A model generated the notes under the pieces. That model ran no database searches. It worked only from the letters and a program-made list of their open reading frames with translations, and was not told the origin of the DNA. Positions 53,337 to 64,000 of a stretch of DNA of 64,000 nucleotides are shown piece by piece. Source of the DNA: Tubiluchus corallicola (Eukaryota > Priapulida > Priapulimorpha > Priapulimorphida > Tubiluchidae); NCBI GenBank assembly GCA_030141605.1, contig JAQGDQ010000879.1:20720-84719 (forward strand), read 5' to 3'. Every line of letters starts with the position of its first letter. Within the stretch, counting starts at the first letter, position 1. The position numbers were made by a program, and so were the translations under genes.

Positions 53337-53630
53337 ATGTGGCGACTTTGCGCGAGTGGGAAAAGCTTTCAACTGAGAAGACGCAAGAAAAAGAACAAAC
53401 CCCTACCCGCACCGAAGATTTTACCAGACAGCGAAAGCTCGTCCGGATCCGAAAAATCGCCGACTAGTCCGTTATTTCCGACCGAAGGTGATGCTCTGGA
53501 AGTACAAGAAGTTTTTGAAAAAGTTAAGCTTAAATCAACTGAAGCATTGTATAGCTCGAATGACAAGGATAAGACGTATAAATACGATGCGAACGATAAG
53601 GGCTTTTTCAAATACAAACAACACAGCAAG
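53337..53630 (+). CDS. BAIAP3: Alternative start exon (98 codons, phase 0), basic then acidic N-terminus
   Basis: The ATG at 53337 has A at -3 and an in-frame TGA stop 15 nt upstream, so it is a real possible start. The protein begins MWRLCASGKSFQLRRRKKKN, with a strong RRRKKK basic cluster at residues 14-19. It continues through a Ser/Pro-rich acidic stretch (about 31-50) and ends FFKYKQHSK. The donor is GTATCG at 53631, weaker than the others. The phase 0 end matches the acceptor at 56616, so the exon can lead directly into DEYESDK. It would replace everything 5' (including the 51788 exon) and give a short isoform. No domain is recognised. Confidence 0.65.
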
Positions 53631-56615
53631 GTATCGTAACCAAGCTCGGCTCTTTACTGTTTCTTGTTGTTGTCGTTGTCGTCGCCGTTTTTGTAGTGCC
53701 CGTGTGGTAACTTCATCCAATTTAGTTTAGTCTTACTGCGGCAAATAGGCGTATGAAACCTCGTCCTATCATGTTTTTTGCATAAATAATTGCATCGCAT
53801 AGTCATATAAATTAATTTTACAAACTGGTACTGTGAAATAAGCAATAGAAAACACTTTCAATCATCCGATAATTATAGCATAGCAGATTCACCTCGTTTC
53901 ATCAGATGCACAGTAGATTGAGATATTTTACATGGAGTTTTGGCTTCTTTTTTCAATGTTATAAGAGGTACAAAAACAAAACACAAATTTTCAATTGTAG
54001 TTGATATTGAATACTGTCAAATTAAGTCACACTTAAAAATTATTTACATCATGAAATCAAAGCATTTAGCAAAGAGTACTCGTGGTGAGTATAAAGCATA
54101 TTATACATAAGCATGTATTCTATACCTGCTTTAATCGCTGTATTGTTTAGTTCGGTTTCAGCTAGCATAAGTATTGATCATCATCATTATATGTATGCAG
54201 CAGCTGTACAGCTATTTCTTCCATGTCACAAATTAGTAATGTCCCCGAATGAAAAATAGGATGCGTGACTGAGTATAAGCTTAACTCTTATTTATTAAGT
54301 GCACTATCTCTATATCCGTACTACAGATGTATTCGATATAACACTAAATATAGGTAAGAAATATATAAAAACTAGACATAGATACTTTTCGTTAATGAGT
54401 TCGCTAGGCTGCTGCCTGCATCGTCATTTTGTTGCACGTCGCTAATCATAACAGCACGTTGATTTTAGGGTAATCCAAACTGAAAAGATTCAATCATAGT
54501 AATAAATGAGAATGTATAAGGCGTGTCTCCTCCCCTTTTTTCGTTTTATTATAAATTATAACAGCTATCTTACATGGTTGTATCTTTCGTAAAAAACGCG
54601 TGTGTCATTCACTTTGTTTGTAATTGTCTAAATATTGTGAAAGATATAAATAAATAAATTACCATTACTAAAAATAGCGTAAGCAGCATATTAAATTTAT
54701 GAATAACTTAACTGTAGACTCTATTTTATTGTATATGAAAATAAGAGCACCCATTTTATAGCAAAACATCCAAGCAATACTCCTGCGTGATTTTGTTTGA
54801 ATATAAAACATTCACAGTTTATAACATAAAGTTTAGATAAACTGCTTATAGTGTATTAACCAGAAAGAAACAGAACAATGAAACAGCTTGTAGTGTATTC
54901 TGCTCAAAACTATTTGTTGTGTGAAGAGTAGAAGCAGAAAATATATGAGAAAAAAGCTTGGGTAACGAAGTGTTATGCAGTGAAAGTAAAATATAGTAAG
55001 GGGAACTTATCGTTATTTTAGCAAAGTTGTCATAAGAATGTGGTGTAAAAGTGCATTGCTGATAGAAATAGCTTTTTTCTACAGCTATTTCCTGTTATTT
55101 TTTATACGTAGTTATTCCATAAGCGGCTAACGCATAAGGCCGAATGTCTTGTAAGCGCCACTTTAGTAACCCTTGAAATTTGTATATTTTCTTACTGATG
55201 CTTTTTTCAATGTGCTCATCCAGAATATTTTACTGTTTACATATCCCTATTTACAATTCATAGGACTTCGGCCTAAGTCCATTTTCAGGTATTCATCATC
55301 AACTCAGTGGAACAACTTTAACAACGTAGGCCTAAAGCAGAAATCTGCTCAAATTGAAGCAGGCCTATTGAATAACTAGGCGCAAAAAAGACAGCATGTT
55401 AAGCCGTTGTCCTAACTTCAAAGGCAGTGTAACGAGGCCTAATAATTCACTGTTGGCTTCGTAATAGTTACTCTTAATACCAACTTACTGAGGCACTTGG
55501 GAAGTGTATTCTCATTTGATCTACCAACGAAAGCTCAAATTAGATTCATTTATCTTAAATAAGTCCAGAAGGGCACAAGATTTCTCAAGAATTCTCATTT
55601 TTGTTGTTATTTTTATGTAGCACGCTCTTATCTAGTTTTGAATATTGTGAACCAAAATAGCAAAAACTCCCAAGACAAAAACTCCCTGACTCCAGTTCCT
55701 TATTGTCACGTGACAACGAGCATGCGCCCCACACACAGGAAGCCTCAACACTATAATGTGATGTCTACAAATCTTATGAAAGAAGATCAGATGACAGCTT
55801 TCCATCAAAGCAAAAACGGGCCTAATGAAACCACGTATACTGTAATCATGTTTACCCATCCATGCAAATAATGCAACGCGTCAACCTAAGAGCTTAGTGC
55901 ATGCAGGCTGCACATGAACTGCATGTCGTTGACTAACTATATATATATTGGCTGATTGTATGTGAAGGCAATATAGCTGAAAGATCGGCAGAAATTTTTA
56001 TCGGAAATCTGTAGCATATCTATGACTTCATGCTCTTCAAGTTATTCTTCGCAACAAAATCAATTGAATTAAAAGCTAAAAACATTTCCTAAAGCAGTTG
56101 AAGCTTGAAACTTTTCTCCTTAAAATATGTTTATTTTCATCAGTGAATTAGGTTACTATATTCTCCACGCTTGTTTGTGTGGTAGTAACCAAAGCAGTTT
56201 AACACAAACTCCCTGTTTTTCTTTTGAAAGACCTAGGGTCAATGAAGAATTAAAACAAATAATTCTTACTTTTTTGATGAGTTCTAAATTATTCAGGAAA
56301 AGGTGCTGCAGCCATGTTTTGGCACCCTGTTGTAGTGCTTTGCCCATTACTGTGACCAAAAGCATAATTACGATTAACATTTTTATCAAGATTTTAAATA
56401 ACGCAAAAGCGTAGAGCCTCTGTCATTCAGAAAATACCTGGTTTACTTGGTGGAAGTACTTTATCACTCCCAAGAAATCTGCAAGAAACCAAATTTAAAT
56501 GCTTAAATTTCCATTTTCACATCAATTGGTTGTTTAAATAAAACGACAAATTGCCATAATGATTAGGCTTCCAAAAATACTGTTTGAAGTTGTAAAACTT
56601 CTGAATATTTTATAG
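53631..56615. other. Intron sequence
   Basis: AT-rich; contains the partial MITE at 55.1 kb and no recognised exon. Confidence 0.6.
55072..55163. mobile_element. AGTGGCG-type MITE, 3' half only
   Basis: TACAGCTATTTCCTGTTATT, GTAGTTATTCCATAAG and the terminal GTAAGCGCCACTTTAG correspond to the right half of the family. The left half is missing. Confidence 0.5.
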
Positions 56616-56699
56616 GACGAATACGAAAGCGACAAGCCTCCTCCGGAAGAAGGAAATGCTGGAATTAAACTGGCTTCTCATAAATTCAACAAAAAGGAG
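56616..56699 (+). CDS. BAIAP3: Linker exon (28 codons, phase 0-0)
   Basis: The acceptor tattttatag (AG at 56614-56615) and donor GAG|GTAATC at 56700 define exactly 84 nt, open in phase 0. It encodes DEYESDKPPPEEGNAG and then a Lys-rich end (HKFNKKE), a hydrophilic linker before the family-specific ELLY segment. Both neighbours are phase 0, so the exon could also be skipped without breaking the frame. Confidence 0.75.
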
Positions 56700-56899
56700 G
56701 TAATCTTTCGTTCGCCATTACTTGTATAGTGTTTTTGTCTGCATCTGAAAGCAGAGGGATGATAGCTAAGACTGTCATTTAAAAGTTGTCCCTTGACGAC
56801 TGTGAACAAACACACGCAAGCTGAAATAATGGCAAAAAAAATCAAACACATGTTGTAACTATTCTGATGACAGCTAATGAGAATACTATTTGTCTGCAG

Positions 56900-57067
56900 A
56901 CTGAGTTGCTATACATTGAGGTACTGTACACGATCAAACATAAGATTGGATCTACCGCAGGAGAACATTCACCATACGTGGACGACCTCTATCTGTATGC
57001 GAGGGAAGCTTTTCAATTATCACACGAAGCCCATTCAAAGCTACTTGCCAGAGCTAGCGAAGAAAAG
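56900..57067 (+). CDS. BAIAP3: Munc13-4/BAIAP3 pre-C2 segment exon (ELLY...LYTIKHKIG)
   Basis: The acceptor tatttgtctgcag (AG at 56898-56899) and donor AAG|GTGTGT at 57068 enclose 56 codons in phase 0. The product starts TELLYIEVLYTIKHKIG, continues with DDLYLYAREAF (about residues 27-37) and ends HSKLLARASEEK. Vertebrate BAIAP3 and UNC13D have the same architecture: LLYEEALYTVLHR, then a Leu-x-Tyr-x-x-(Gln/Arg)-x-(Ala/Val)-Phe helix, then EEH..., directly before C2A. This is one of the two strongest identifiers of the gene family in the window. The segment is alpha-helical and sits immediately N-terminal to the Ca2+-binding C2A domain. Confidence 0.9.
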
Positions 57068-57217
57068 GTGTGTGCCAATTAGTTTGTGTTATTACTGTAA
57101 CCTAAAAGTGTTACCATTCCTATGGCTTCCAATATTCTTGCTATGGTTGCATGCTTATGAAAATTGTAATGAGATAGAGATTATTCATCTACGCTGCCAA
57201 TAAAGACGAATAGTGAC

Positions 57218-57340
<123 letters not shown>

Positions 57341-59029
57341 CTTTTTATTAGATGCTATGCTAAGCACTAACCCAATGGTTAACAGGTAACATAAGTCATT
57401 CCCACATGAATTATTTTCATAACGGAATGCTAATTATCTCTTTAATAAATAAACATATTTTAATAAATTACACTACTGGAACTCAAGTCGTGTACTCCCA
57501 GAAATTTAAAATGTACGTTAATTGGCGTTTTTATGTGATCAAATGAGAATTTCCTTTTGTCCCATGAAATCCTATTTGTAAAAATTCGGCATTATTTGTA
57601 AATGTTACCACTGCAATGGTTGTAGGCCTACCTGAATCTTTAGTGATTTTTGAGACGTGTACCAATACAAACAAGTTTTAATAAATTAGCAAATTTCAAG
57701 TAATATTCAAATAGGGTCTTTTCAATGCATAAATATAACGAAATACTCTGGATATTATTTGTACAAAAAAATTGCAGAAAGATTCGGAATTATGTATTTT
57801 TGGTTGATAAGGACTGGCATGAATTGAAGCATAATCGCATAATCAGGAGGAGGCGTGCGGAAGGAGAAAGGGGTGAAAAAATGAATACTTTACAACTGCA
57901 AGTTTTTTGCAAATTTTAGGACTGCAAGATTTACTAGTTACTACACGAAGCAAGAACTTTAGTCAGGATATAATTTGTACACTCACATTTTAGGAATCAA
58001 TAACTTTCTCTAGCAGGCTTCCATTATCCTTTTCACAATTTTTGAAGGGAAAGAGTAATTAGTGATTATGGGGTTGCATTAAAGCTACTGTAGTTTCAGA
58101 ATTGGCGCGGAGCTGTTAGGGCTAACTTTTGTTGCCTCTAATAATACTATATCGACATAATTAGATTAAGTGCAGCTTTTCATTTTGTAGCGGCGCAGAT
58201 AGTGTTGACAGTTATTGGGTGTTTCTTTTAATAACTAGCGTACAATTACAAAGAAGGCGCGACGTTGCGGCATAGGTAACAGCTATTTTTTTAGGTGTAG
58301 CTATTCCTACTGAGGGGAATATATCAGTAAAACGATACATGATGCGATCATTACCATGACTAATTACTGCCATCAACAGCCAAAAATCGATAATAGTATT
58401 TCTATTTGAGTTTGTTTTTTGGCGGTAACTATCTAAACGGCTGAAACTTAGTGCGAATATCAGTAAATTTTGCCGACTTCTAATTTTCGACTCCATCTGA
58501 CACAAAACTATGTAATTCAATGACTGTGTCAGTCAAATCATAGCGGTAAGCTTACGATTGGATCCGACTTAAGACTAAATCGTCGTTGCTGTAATTTACC
58601 AGTTTAGCAAAATATTGTTGTTATTTATTATTTATTGCTTATTCACCTTCTGTTCCTTTCTAACTGATATGTATGCGGAGGTTGAGTAAAAACTTGAGGG
58701 TTGTGGTCACTTCAGTTGTAGCTTGAAACTGAGTCAGTCTACGTAATGAATGTGTCGTCATAATTACATTAGAACATGCATAACGTAAGAACTTCTCAAT
58801 TGACATTAATATAAGCATGACTGCAGGCAAGACTAATGTTATTGAACGTGCTGAGATTATACATCATAAGGTTCTTTCGATTTGACAAACATGTGTAACG
58901 TGATTAAAAACAATTTTGCCGAAACTACTGTCCATTTATTTTGATAAATGTGAATTCACTAGTAGGTTTGAATTCTTTTCGTATTAGTACGGGTAAGCGA
59001 ACTGCATTGAAAGTTTAATTGCTTGCATC

Positions 59030-59376
59030 CAGGGATGGATCATGACCTTTTGCTGCCAATAGGCTAATGAAATTATGGCCCCTCTCAGACAGAACCAACC
59101 TCTAATTCGCCCGCCCCCATCTTAAATATTTTGCTCGTGATATATTTAGCGATATTTACAGTAAGCTTGAAGTAAACTTATTGCAAATTTTTAAATAAAC
59201 TAGAATATCTATCCTTTGTTCGTCAATAAAGATATTTTTAAGAAATATCATTACTTTACTATTTGTTGCAAACCAATTTAGTACATATTCAACACAACCG
59301 TAGTGGAAAAACAGACTTTTTAAGCGGGGGGGGCCTAGGCTGCAGCCTATACTAGCCTGTCAGATAATCCGGCTCT
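59030..59376. mobile_element. Possible hAT-like non-autonomous element
   Basis: It begins CAGGGATGGATCATGACC. The right end ATAATCCGGCTCT, as reverse complement AGAGCCGGATTAT, resembles it imperfectly. The interior GGGGGGGGCCTAGGCTGCAG is of a kind common in hAT-type elements of marine animals. No clear 8-bp duplication and no ORF. Confidence 0.4.
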
Positions 59377-60854
59377 ACTTGTGCCATCAATGACATTATC
59401 ATTAGTTGACTCCAGATGCTCGTCCAATCAAGCATTACGATTGTACAGGCACGAACCAACAGGAGAATAAAGAAGCCAGTATCTCAGGAGTCCTTGTGTG
59501 CATTTCGTGAAAGAAGCTATCATTGGTGCTGCTGCCTTCGTAATCTTTAACTGCTTAAAGCTGAACCAGCTATCCAAGTGTCACCGCTACTGCTGAAGGA
59601 AACATACATCTACAATTGTTAGAATATATACAGTTTATTCGCCTAACTGCTAGTTCTGAATTTCGGTTGTTTTTGAAAATAATTAGATAGACCATTTAAG
59701 GTTATTAGCCAGCATGTTACGTCTCACAGACTGCCAATTACTCTAGCTAGTAAACATCCTACCAGGTCGTCCCATGTCAAGTGCATCTCCCTATAAGTAA
59801 ATTATGTATAATTTCAGTTTGTATTGTTATTGGTAGTACTATACCCAAAAATTCAGTCCCAGTGACTCGTTTGCCTTCAACTACATTACCCAAACTAATT
59901 TCTTTGAACCTTTCTAGCATTTCACTAACTTGAATTCTGACTAGCGTTAGTGAATTACATGTTATTGTCTGAGGATTTTTTTCAATTTCTTGATACATTA
60001 TAAAGTGTAATCTGTCTTTGCGTCCCATTTTCTAGGTCCCTGTTTCCTTAACTAAAAATGATTCCATAAATTATTCACTGTTAACCATCAGTATTGACAA
60101 CAGCCCACAACACACATTATATTGAGATGTTTGTTACACTGCATATGTACCATGATCACCGTTTGTGCAGCGCTGAATTCGTGCTCGCGCGCTCCAGGGT
60201 TGCAGTTAGTTGCATGCTGTCTAGCACGCAAATGCAAAAGAATTTGACCAGCCAGTGGTGAACGCGTCACTCGTTTATCTTTTAATTACAATCTTAACAT
60301 CAATGCTAATAAGTTTTTTTTGGCACTCATGTACGTCCATTATACCTTCTCAAAAAACTTAATTCAAAAACTTCAATAAATTCTTAAACCACCTTTCTTA
60401 ATTAAATGACTTTTTGATACCTTGGTGGTAAAATGTGCTTAAAGGGCTTCGATAAATTAGTTTTTTTTGTAAAGTGACTTTCTTGTAAACCAACTTTAAA
60501 AAGTACTTGAAAGGTTTTTTTAAACTTTGTTTCTGAAAGCAGGTAGCAAAGTGATTTTCTCATCAATTAAATATTAACATATAACGTGTAACTATAGAAA
60601 TTACACAAATATGACTGACACTGCTTTACATTATTTACAATGCAAGCAGTGGTGTGAATTTAGGTTCTGACGTTAACTAAGCCTTCATAGACACCACAAC
60701 TGATATATTACACGGAAAATTGTTCAAAATTACAGACAATCTTACACTCTGAAAGTCGTCTCAATACTTCCACCCATGTAATTTCAAATTAGGTATATAT
60801 TTTACGAAAGACATGAAGTCGAGTTAAAATAGGGGAAATAGCTGAGTGTTCAGT

Positions 60855-60935
60855 AGATAAGTGCTTAGCGACCGAAGTTAAACATCTCCAGGCCTAGTCA
60901 GTAAATAGATGGAAATCGCCTGAAAACTGTTTCTG
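60855..60935 (+). repeat. 5S-rRNA-like fragment (pseudogene or SINE head)
   Basis: The segment contains CGACCGAAGTTAAACA, then GGCCTAGTCAGTA and ATAGATGGAAATCGCCTG. This order and spacing matches the 5S rRNA internal promoter region (ACCGAAGTTAAGC ... GGTTAGTACTTGGATGGG ... CCGCCTG). Substitutions and missing flanking helices show it is not a functional 5S gene. It may be the head of a 5S-derived SINE or a processed copy. Confidence 0.5.
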
Positions 60936-61807
60936 AAAGGCATGCTGTCTGCCATACTGCACCGACTATTTACATCGTTGAAAGGTCTAATCGTCGATAA
61001 GACACCTCTGACGATACTGCGTCTCATGAGCATTGCCCTTGATAGTTATCTAGTTTCTGGTACTGCCACAACCATCTGCGTTAAGATCACTTTGTCGTTG
61101 AATGCTTCATTCTTACTTGGAGAGTGCCGGACTGTTAAAAAACGTACGGCATCCATTTAGAGAAAGTTTCAATACGTTTTCACATTATTTGTATCTATTC
61201 TATATTGTGTATCTCAAAAGTCACCATATAATTTACGTCTTCTGTATTTTTTAACAAACAAATTGAAAAGATTGAAATTGGCACAGGTGAACTAAACCTT
61301 CTAAAGACAATTCTTTTAGTCAAATTAGACGAAAATCTAGAAAGAACTGCTGCTCTAGTAGGATTTTCTATTTTCGCTACCTTCTTCCGGGACTTAAAGA
61401 GCTTCAGAGATCAATCCTCAAATGGCAAGTTGAGAATCTTACATTGAGGAAGGCTCTCATAGTTCATGAGTGATGAGGACTAGCTTCATCTTGTTGAAAA
61501 ACTGCATTGTTAATAGTGAGATAATAATGTGGTCCATGTGGTGCTCTGAATTTTCACTTTTGCCATGTTCATTTTACACCTCATTCGTAACATTACTGTT
61601 GTCGTCATAGCAACACGGTTCCAATAAGAAAAAAAGAATGTCAAGCTCTCTTGTCATGCAAGAAATTGCTGAGATTGGAGTAAAAATTTTGAAAAGAAAA
61701 TTCGAAATCAAAATGTGTATAGTGACTTTTGAGACATCGTATTTTAAACAAACTAAGTAATTGTGTGTTTGATAGTTAAATTTATTTGCCGTATTTTTGT
61801 ATTTTAG

Positions 61808-61874
61808 CCACCAATTTTGGTACTGAATGTGGTAATAATTGCTGCAAAAGACCTGGAAGCTAAAGATCCGAATG
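61808..61874 (+). CDS. BAIAP3: C2A domain, first exon (beta strand 1 and first Ca2+ loop)
   Basis: The acceptor ttgtattttag (AG at 61806-61807) and donor ATG|GTAAGC at 61875 define 67 nt: 22 codons plus one base. It reads PPILVLNVVIIAAKDLEAKD then PN, the typical first beta-strand and start of loop 1 of a C2 domain. Its start joins the phase 0 end at 57067 and its phase 1 end joins 62467. The Asp of AKD is a canonical Ca2+ ligand position. The intron falls inside the calcium-binding loop, between PN and GFSDPYC. Confidence 0.9.
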
Positions 61875-62466
61875 GTAAGCAGTCTAACCAGCATGCCAAC
61901 GTTTCAATTGAGTTTAATTTAGTAAACCAGCTAAAAAGTCATTGAGCAAGTCATTCTCTCATTCAAGTACCTAGTCAATTTGTCTCGACTTCTGTGACTT
62001 GTCTCTCAGTTAGTAACGTCGGTTAGTCAACCTGAAGAATGCTTAATCAGTCAAACAGCCAGGTAGCTAACACGTCAACGGATCACTAATTTTGTCAACT
62101 GCTCTGATTATTACTAAACCAACTGGTTAATTGGACGGTTAGCTAAACTAAATTTGTAATTTTAATATTTTTCTTGTATTGTACACAAAACTAAAATTGT
62201 CTAAAATTGTATTTGAACGAGTACATTAGCGTGTCATTATCAAAAACATTACAACAAACACGTTACAAAAATACTATTTTGCAAGTGCCTGTTTTACACA
62301 AAACCATAGTCTAGTGCACTCAAAATTATTATTAAAATGTTAGAACAATCCAGAACACGCAAGCTTTTTATTTCACAATTTAAATTTCGTAGTAGACTAA
62401 ACAATTTTGCTGAAAACTTGCTAAATCTTAATTTATAAATTTCGATGAGATGAGTGTTATTTGCAG
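61875..62466. other. Intron inside the C2A calcium-binding loop
   Basis: 592 bp, GTAAGC to TTGCAG. Its last 156 bp are part of the palindrome's left arm. Confidence 0.85.
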
Positions 62467-62608
62467 GGTTTAGTGATCCATACTGCATGTTTGGCATTGT
62501 TCCCGGACGAGCTATCGCTGATGAGATAGCCGAAGAGCAAACAGAACAGGAAAAGAAGGAAGTAGAAGAGAAAAAGTCGAGCATCAGGAAAATAGCTGGA
62601 AGTATTAA
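62467..62608 (+). CDS. BAIAP3: C2A domain, second exon (FSDPYC) with charged insertion
   Basis: The acceptor tatttgcag (AG at 62465-62466) and donor TTAA|GTAAGT at 62609 enclose 142 nt, entered in phase 1 and left in phase 2. The product starts GFSDPYCMFGIVPG; the Asp of SDPY is the second conserved Ca2+ ligand. After the FGIVPG strand comes a long Glu/Lys-rich stretch (about residues 15-47), apparently a coiled or disordered insertion between C2 strands. The following exon that should complete the domain is not found before the palindrome centre. The exon lies wholly inside the left arm of the perfect inverted repeat, and an inverted copy is at 63703-63844. Confidence 0.9.
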
Positions 62609-63702
62609 GTAAGTACAGTGATGTTCTAGAGAAAATGGTCCGTCTAGCGGTATTCCCGGGATAGGTCCCGACCGTCGAGATATTCCATAGCCATAGGATG
62701 CATTATATTACAGACAAATATTAGACAGAATAAGACTGTGTTCTAAGTATAACGAGCTTGATAGTGGCAAGTAATTTTTCACCGTTATGTTATGCAAAAG
62801 TTGTTAATATGGACTGAGTTCGTAAAAAGCTATACCTGAGTGGTTCTATGGTATGCACTTAAATGTCTATCTCCGGGTGCCAAACTACACTTCACTGAGA
62901 GACGATGCAGTATCGCGTATTAAAGTGTACTCTAAAACTATCTAACACTTGTATAATAATAATAATAACTGCAAGGAAATGCAAAATTTTTAGGATAAAT
63001 TCAAAAATTTTGGCTCAACCGAAAGACAAATCTCTCTTTTCTCTTGTAATGTTCTCATAGGGCTCCGTTAATTCGCCCCAGCCTCGGAAAATCATCGTAA
63101 TGCCTTTCAAATCATTTCAAAACTTTCATGAATAAAGTTTGGGTAGAAACTACGGATGGTAAAAAGTAACATCTATGGGTGAGCAGGTGATGAAATTGTC
63201 ACTTACCCACTACTTAATCTAGAAAAGAAAAGCAAATAATCATACGATTATTAGTACAGTTTAGCATCTCTAAGTAGACTGTATTAAAGCTATTAATAAA
63301 CTGATTACTTCTTAGACAATTCATTACCTCTTAGAAGTACACTTATTATTATTATTATACAAGTGTTAGATAGTTTTAGAGTACACTTTAATACGCGATA
63401 CTGCATCGTCTCTCAGTGAAGTGTAGTTTGGCACCCGGAGATAGACATTTAAGTGCATACCATAGAACCACTCAGGTATAGCTTTTTACGAACTCAGTCC
63501 ATATTAACAACTTTTGCATAACATAACGGTGAAAAATTACTTGCCACTATCAAGCTCGTTATACTTAGAACACAGTCTTATTCTGTCTAATATTTGTCTG
63601 TAATATAATGCATCCTATGGCTATGGAATATCTCGACGGTCGGGACCTATCCCGGGAATACCGCTAGACGGACCATTTTCTCTAGAACATCACTGTACTT
63701 AC

Positions 63703-63844
63703 TTAATACTTCCAGCTATTTTCCTGATGCTCGACTTTTTCTCTTCTACTTCCTTCTTTTCCTGTTCTGTTTGCTCTTCGGCTATCTCATCAGCGATAGC
63801 TCGTCCGGGAACAATGCCAAACATGCAGTATGGATCACTAAACC
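63703..63844 (-). CDS. Inverted duplicate copy of the C2A second exon
   Basis: The exact reverse complement of 62467-62608, with the same acceptor and donor, lies in the right arm of the palindrome. As placed it is antisense to the gene and cannot be spliced into the plus-strand transcript. It is probably non-functional if real, or an assembly artefact. No differences from the plus copy were found on reading both arms. Confidence 0.6.
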
Positions 63845-64000
63845 CTGCAAATAACACTCATCTCATCGAAATTTATAAATTAAGATTTAGCAAGTTTTCA
63901 GCAAAATTGTTTAGTCTACTACGAAATTTAAATTGTGAAATAAAAAGCTTGCGTGTTCTGGATTGTTCTAACATTTTAATAATAATTTTGAGTGCACTAG

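Larger units (their letters stand above)
62311..64000. repeat. Perfect large inverted repeat (palindrome), arms 658 bp, loop 374 bp
   Basis: Positions 62311-62968 are the exact reverse complement of 63343-64000 (paired positions sum to 126311). I compared the arms block by block and saw no mismatch. The arms end at a short (ATA)n run (62953-62968 and its partner); the loop 62969-63342 is single copy. The right arm is cut by the window edge, so the palindrome probably continues outward. The arms include intron sequence and a complete exon. Confidence 0.95.

Overview
This window looks like animal nuclear DNA, probably from a marine invertebrate. It is AT-rich, with very long introns, GT-AG splice sites, many microsatellites and minisatellites, small terminal-inverted-repeat transposon remnants, and decayed non-LTR retrotransposon fragments. 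I see no bacterial operon structure and no viral genes. I cannot name the species from sequence alone.

Almost everything codable belongs to one plus-strand gene that runs through the window and out of its right edge. It is a member of the Munc13-4/BAIAP3 (UNC13D-like) family of C2-MUN exocytosis tethering and priming factors. The diagnostic part is 3': exons at 56616-56699, 56900-57067, 61808-61874 and 62467-62608 join in frame. They give the family's ELLY...LYT segment followed by the start of the first C2 domain (AKDPNGFSDPYC). The rest of C2A, the MUN domain and C2B must lie beyond position 64000.

The 5' part is the most interesting. Four separate ATG-containing exons lie at 5007-6736, 14859-15058, 29474-29607 and 33571-33629. 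Each ends in a consensus donor in the same phase (phase 2). A single acceptor at 51788 has the matching phase and opens a 29-codon exon reading VQEADGCFFESFTALSWKQE. A 54-nt exon at 43290-43343 enters and leaves in phase 2, so it could be inserted with no change of frame. A fifth ATG exon at 53337-53630 ends in phase 0, like the 51788 exon, and could join 56616 directly. I infer a multi-promoter gene whose N-terminus is swapped. The longest version starts with a 577-codon disordered, basic, Ser/Pro-rich exon carrying eight RRxS motifs.

By region: 1-5002 is upstream or intronic sequence with a TGACGT (CRE-like) cluster near 3.9-4.1 kb. 5-6.7 kb is the large N-terminal exon. 6.7-51.8 kb is intron territory holding the alternative first exons, repeats and MITE families. 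51.8-62.6 kb contains the shared exons. 62.3-64.0 kb is a perfect large palindrome that carries a second, inverted copy of the C2 exon. That palindrome is either a very recent inverted duplication or an assembly artefact.

Repeat content includes a piggyBac-like TTAA MITE (10.0 kb), a family of AGTGGCG-ended MITEs (26.3, 28.5, 29.9, 31.9, 55.1 kb), a 600-bp dispersed repeat (15.3 and 48.7 kb), retrotransposon 3' ends (35.5, 50.3 and possibly 44.0 kb), a 5S-rRNA-like fragment (60.9 kb), and several tandem repeats.
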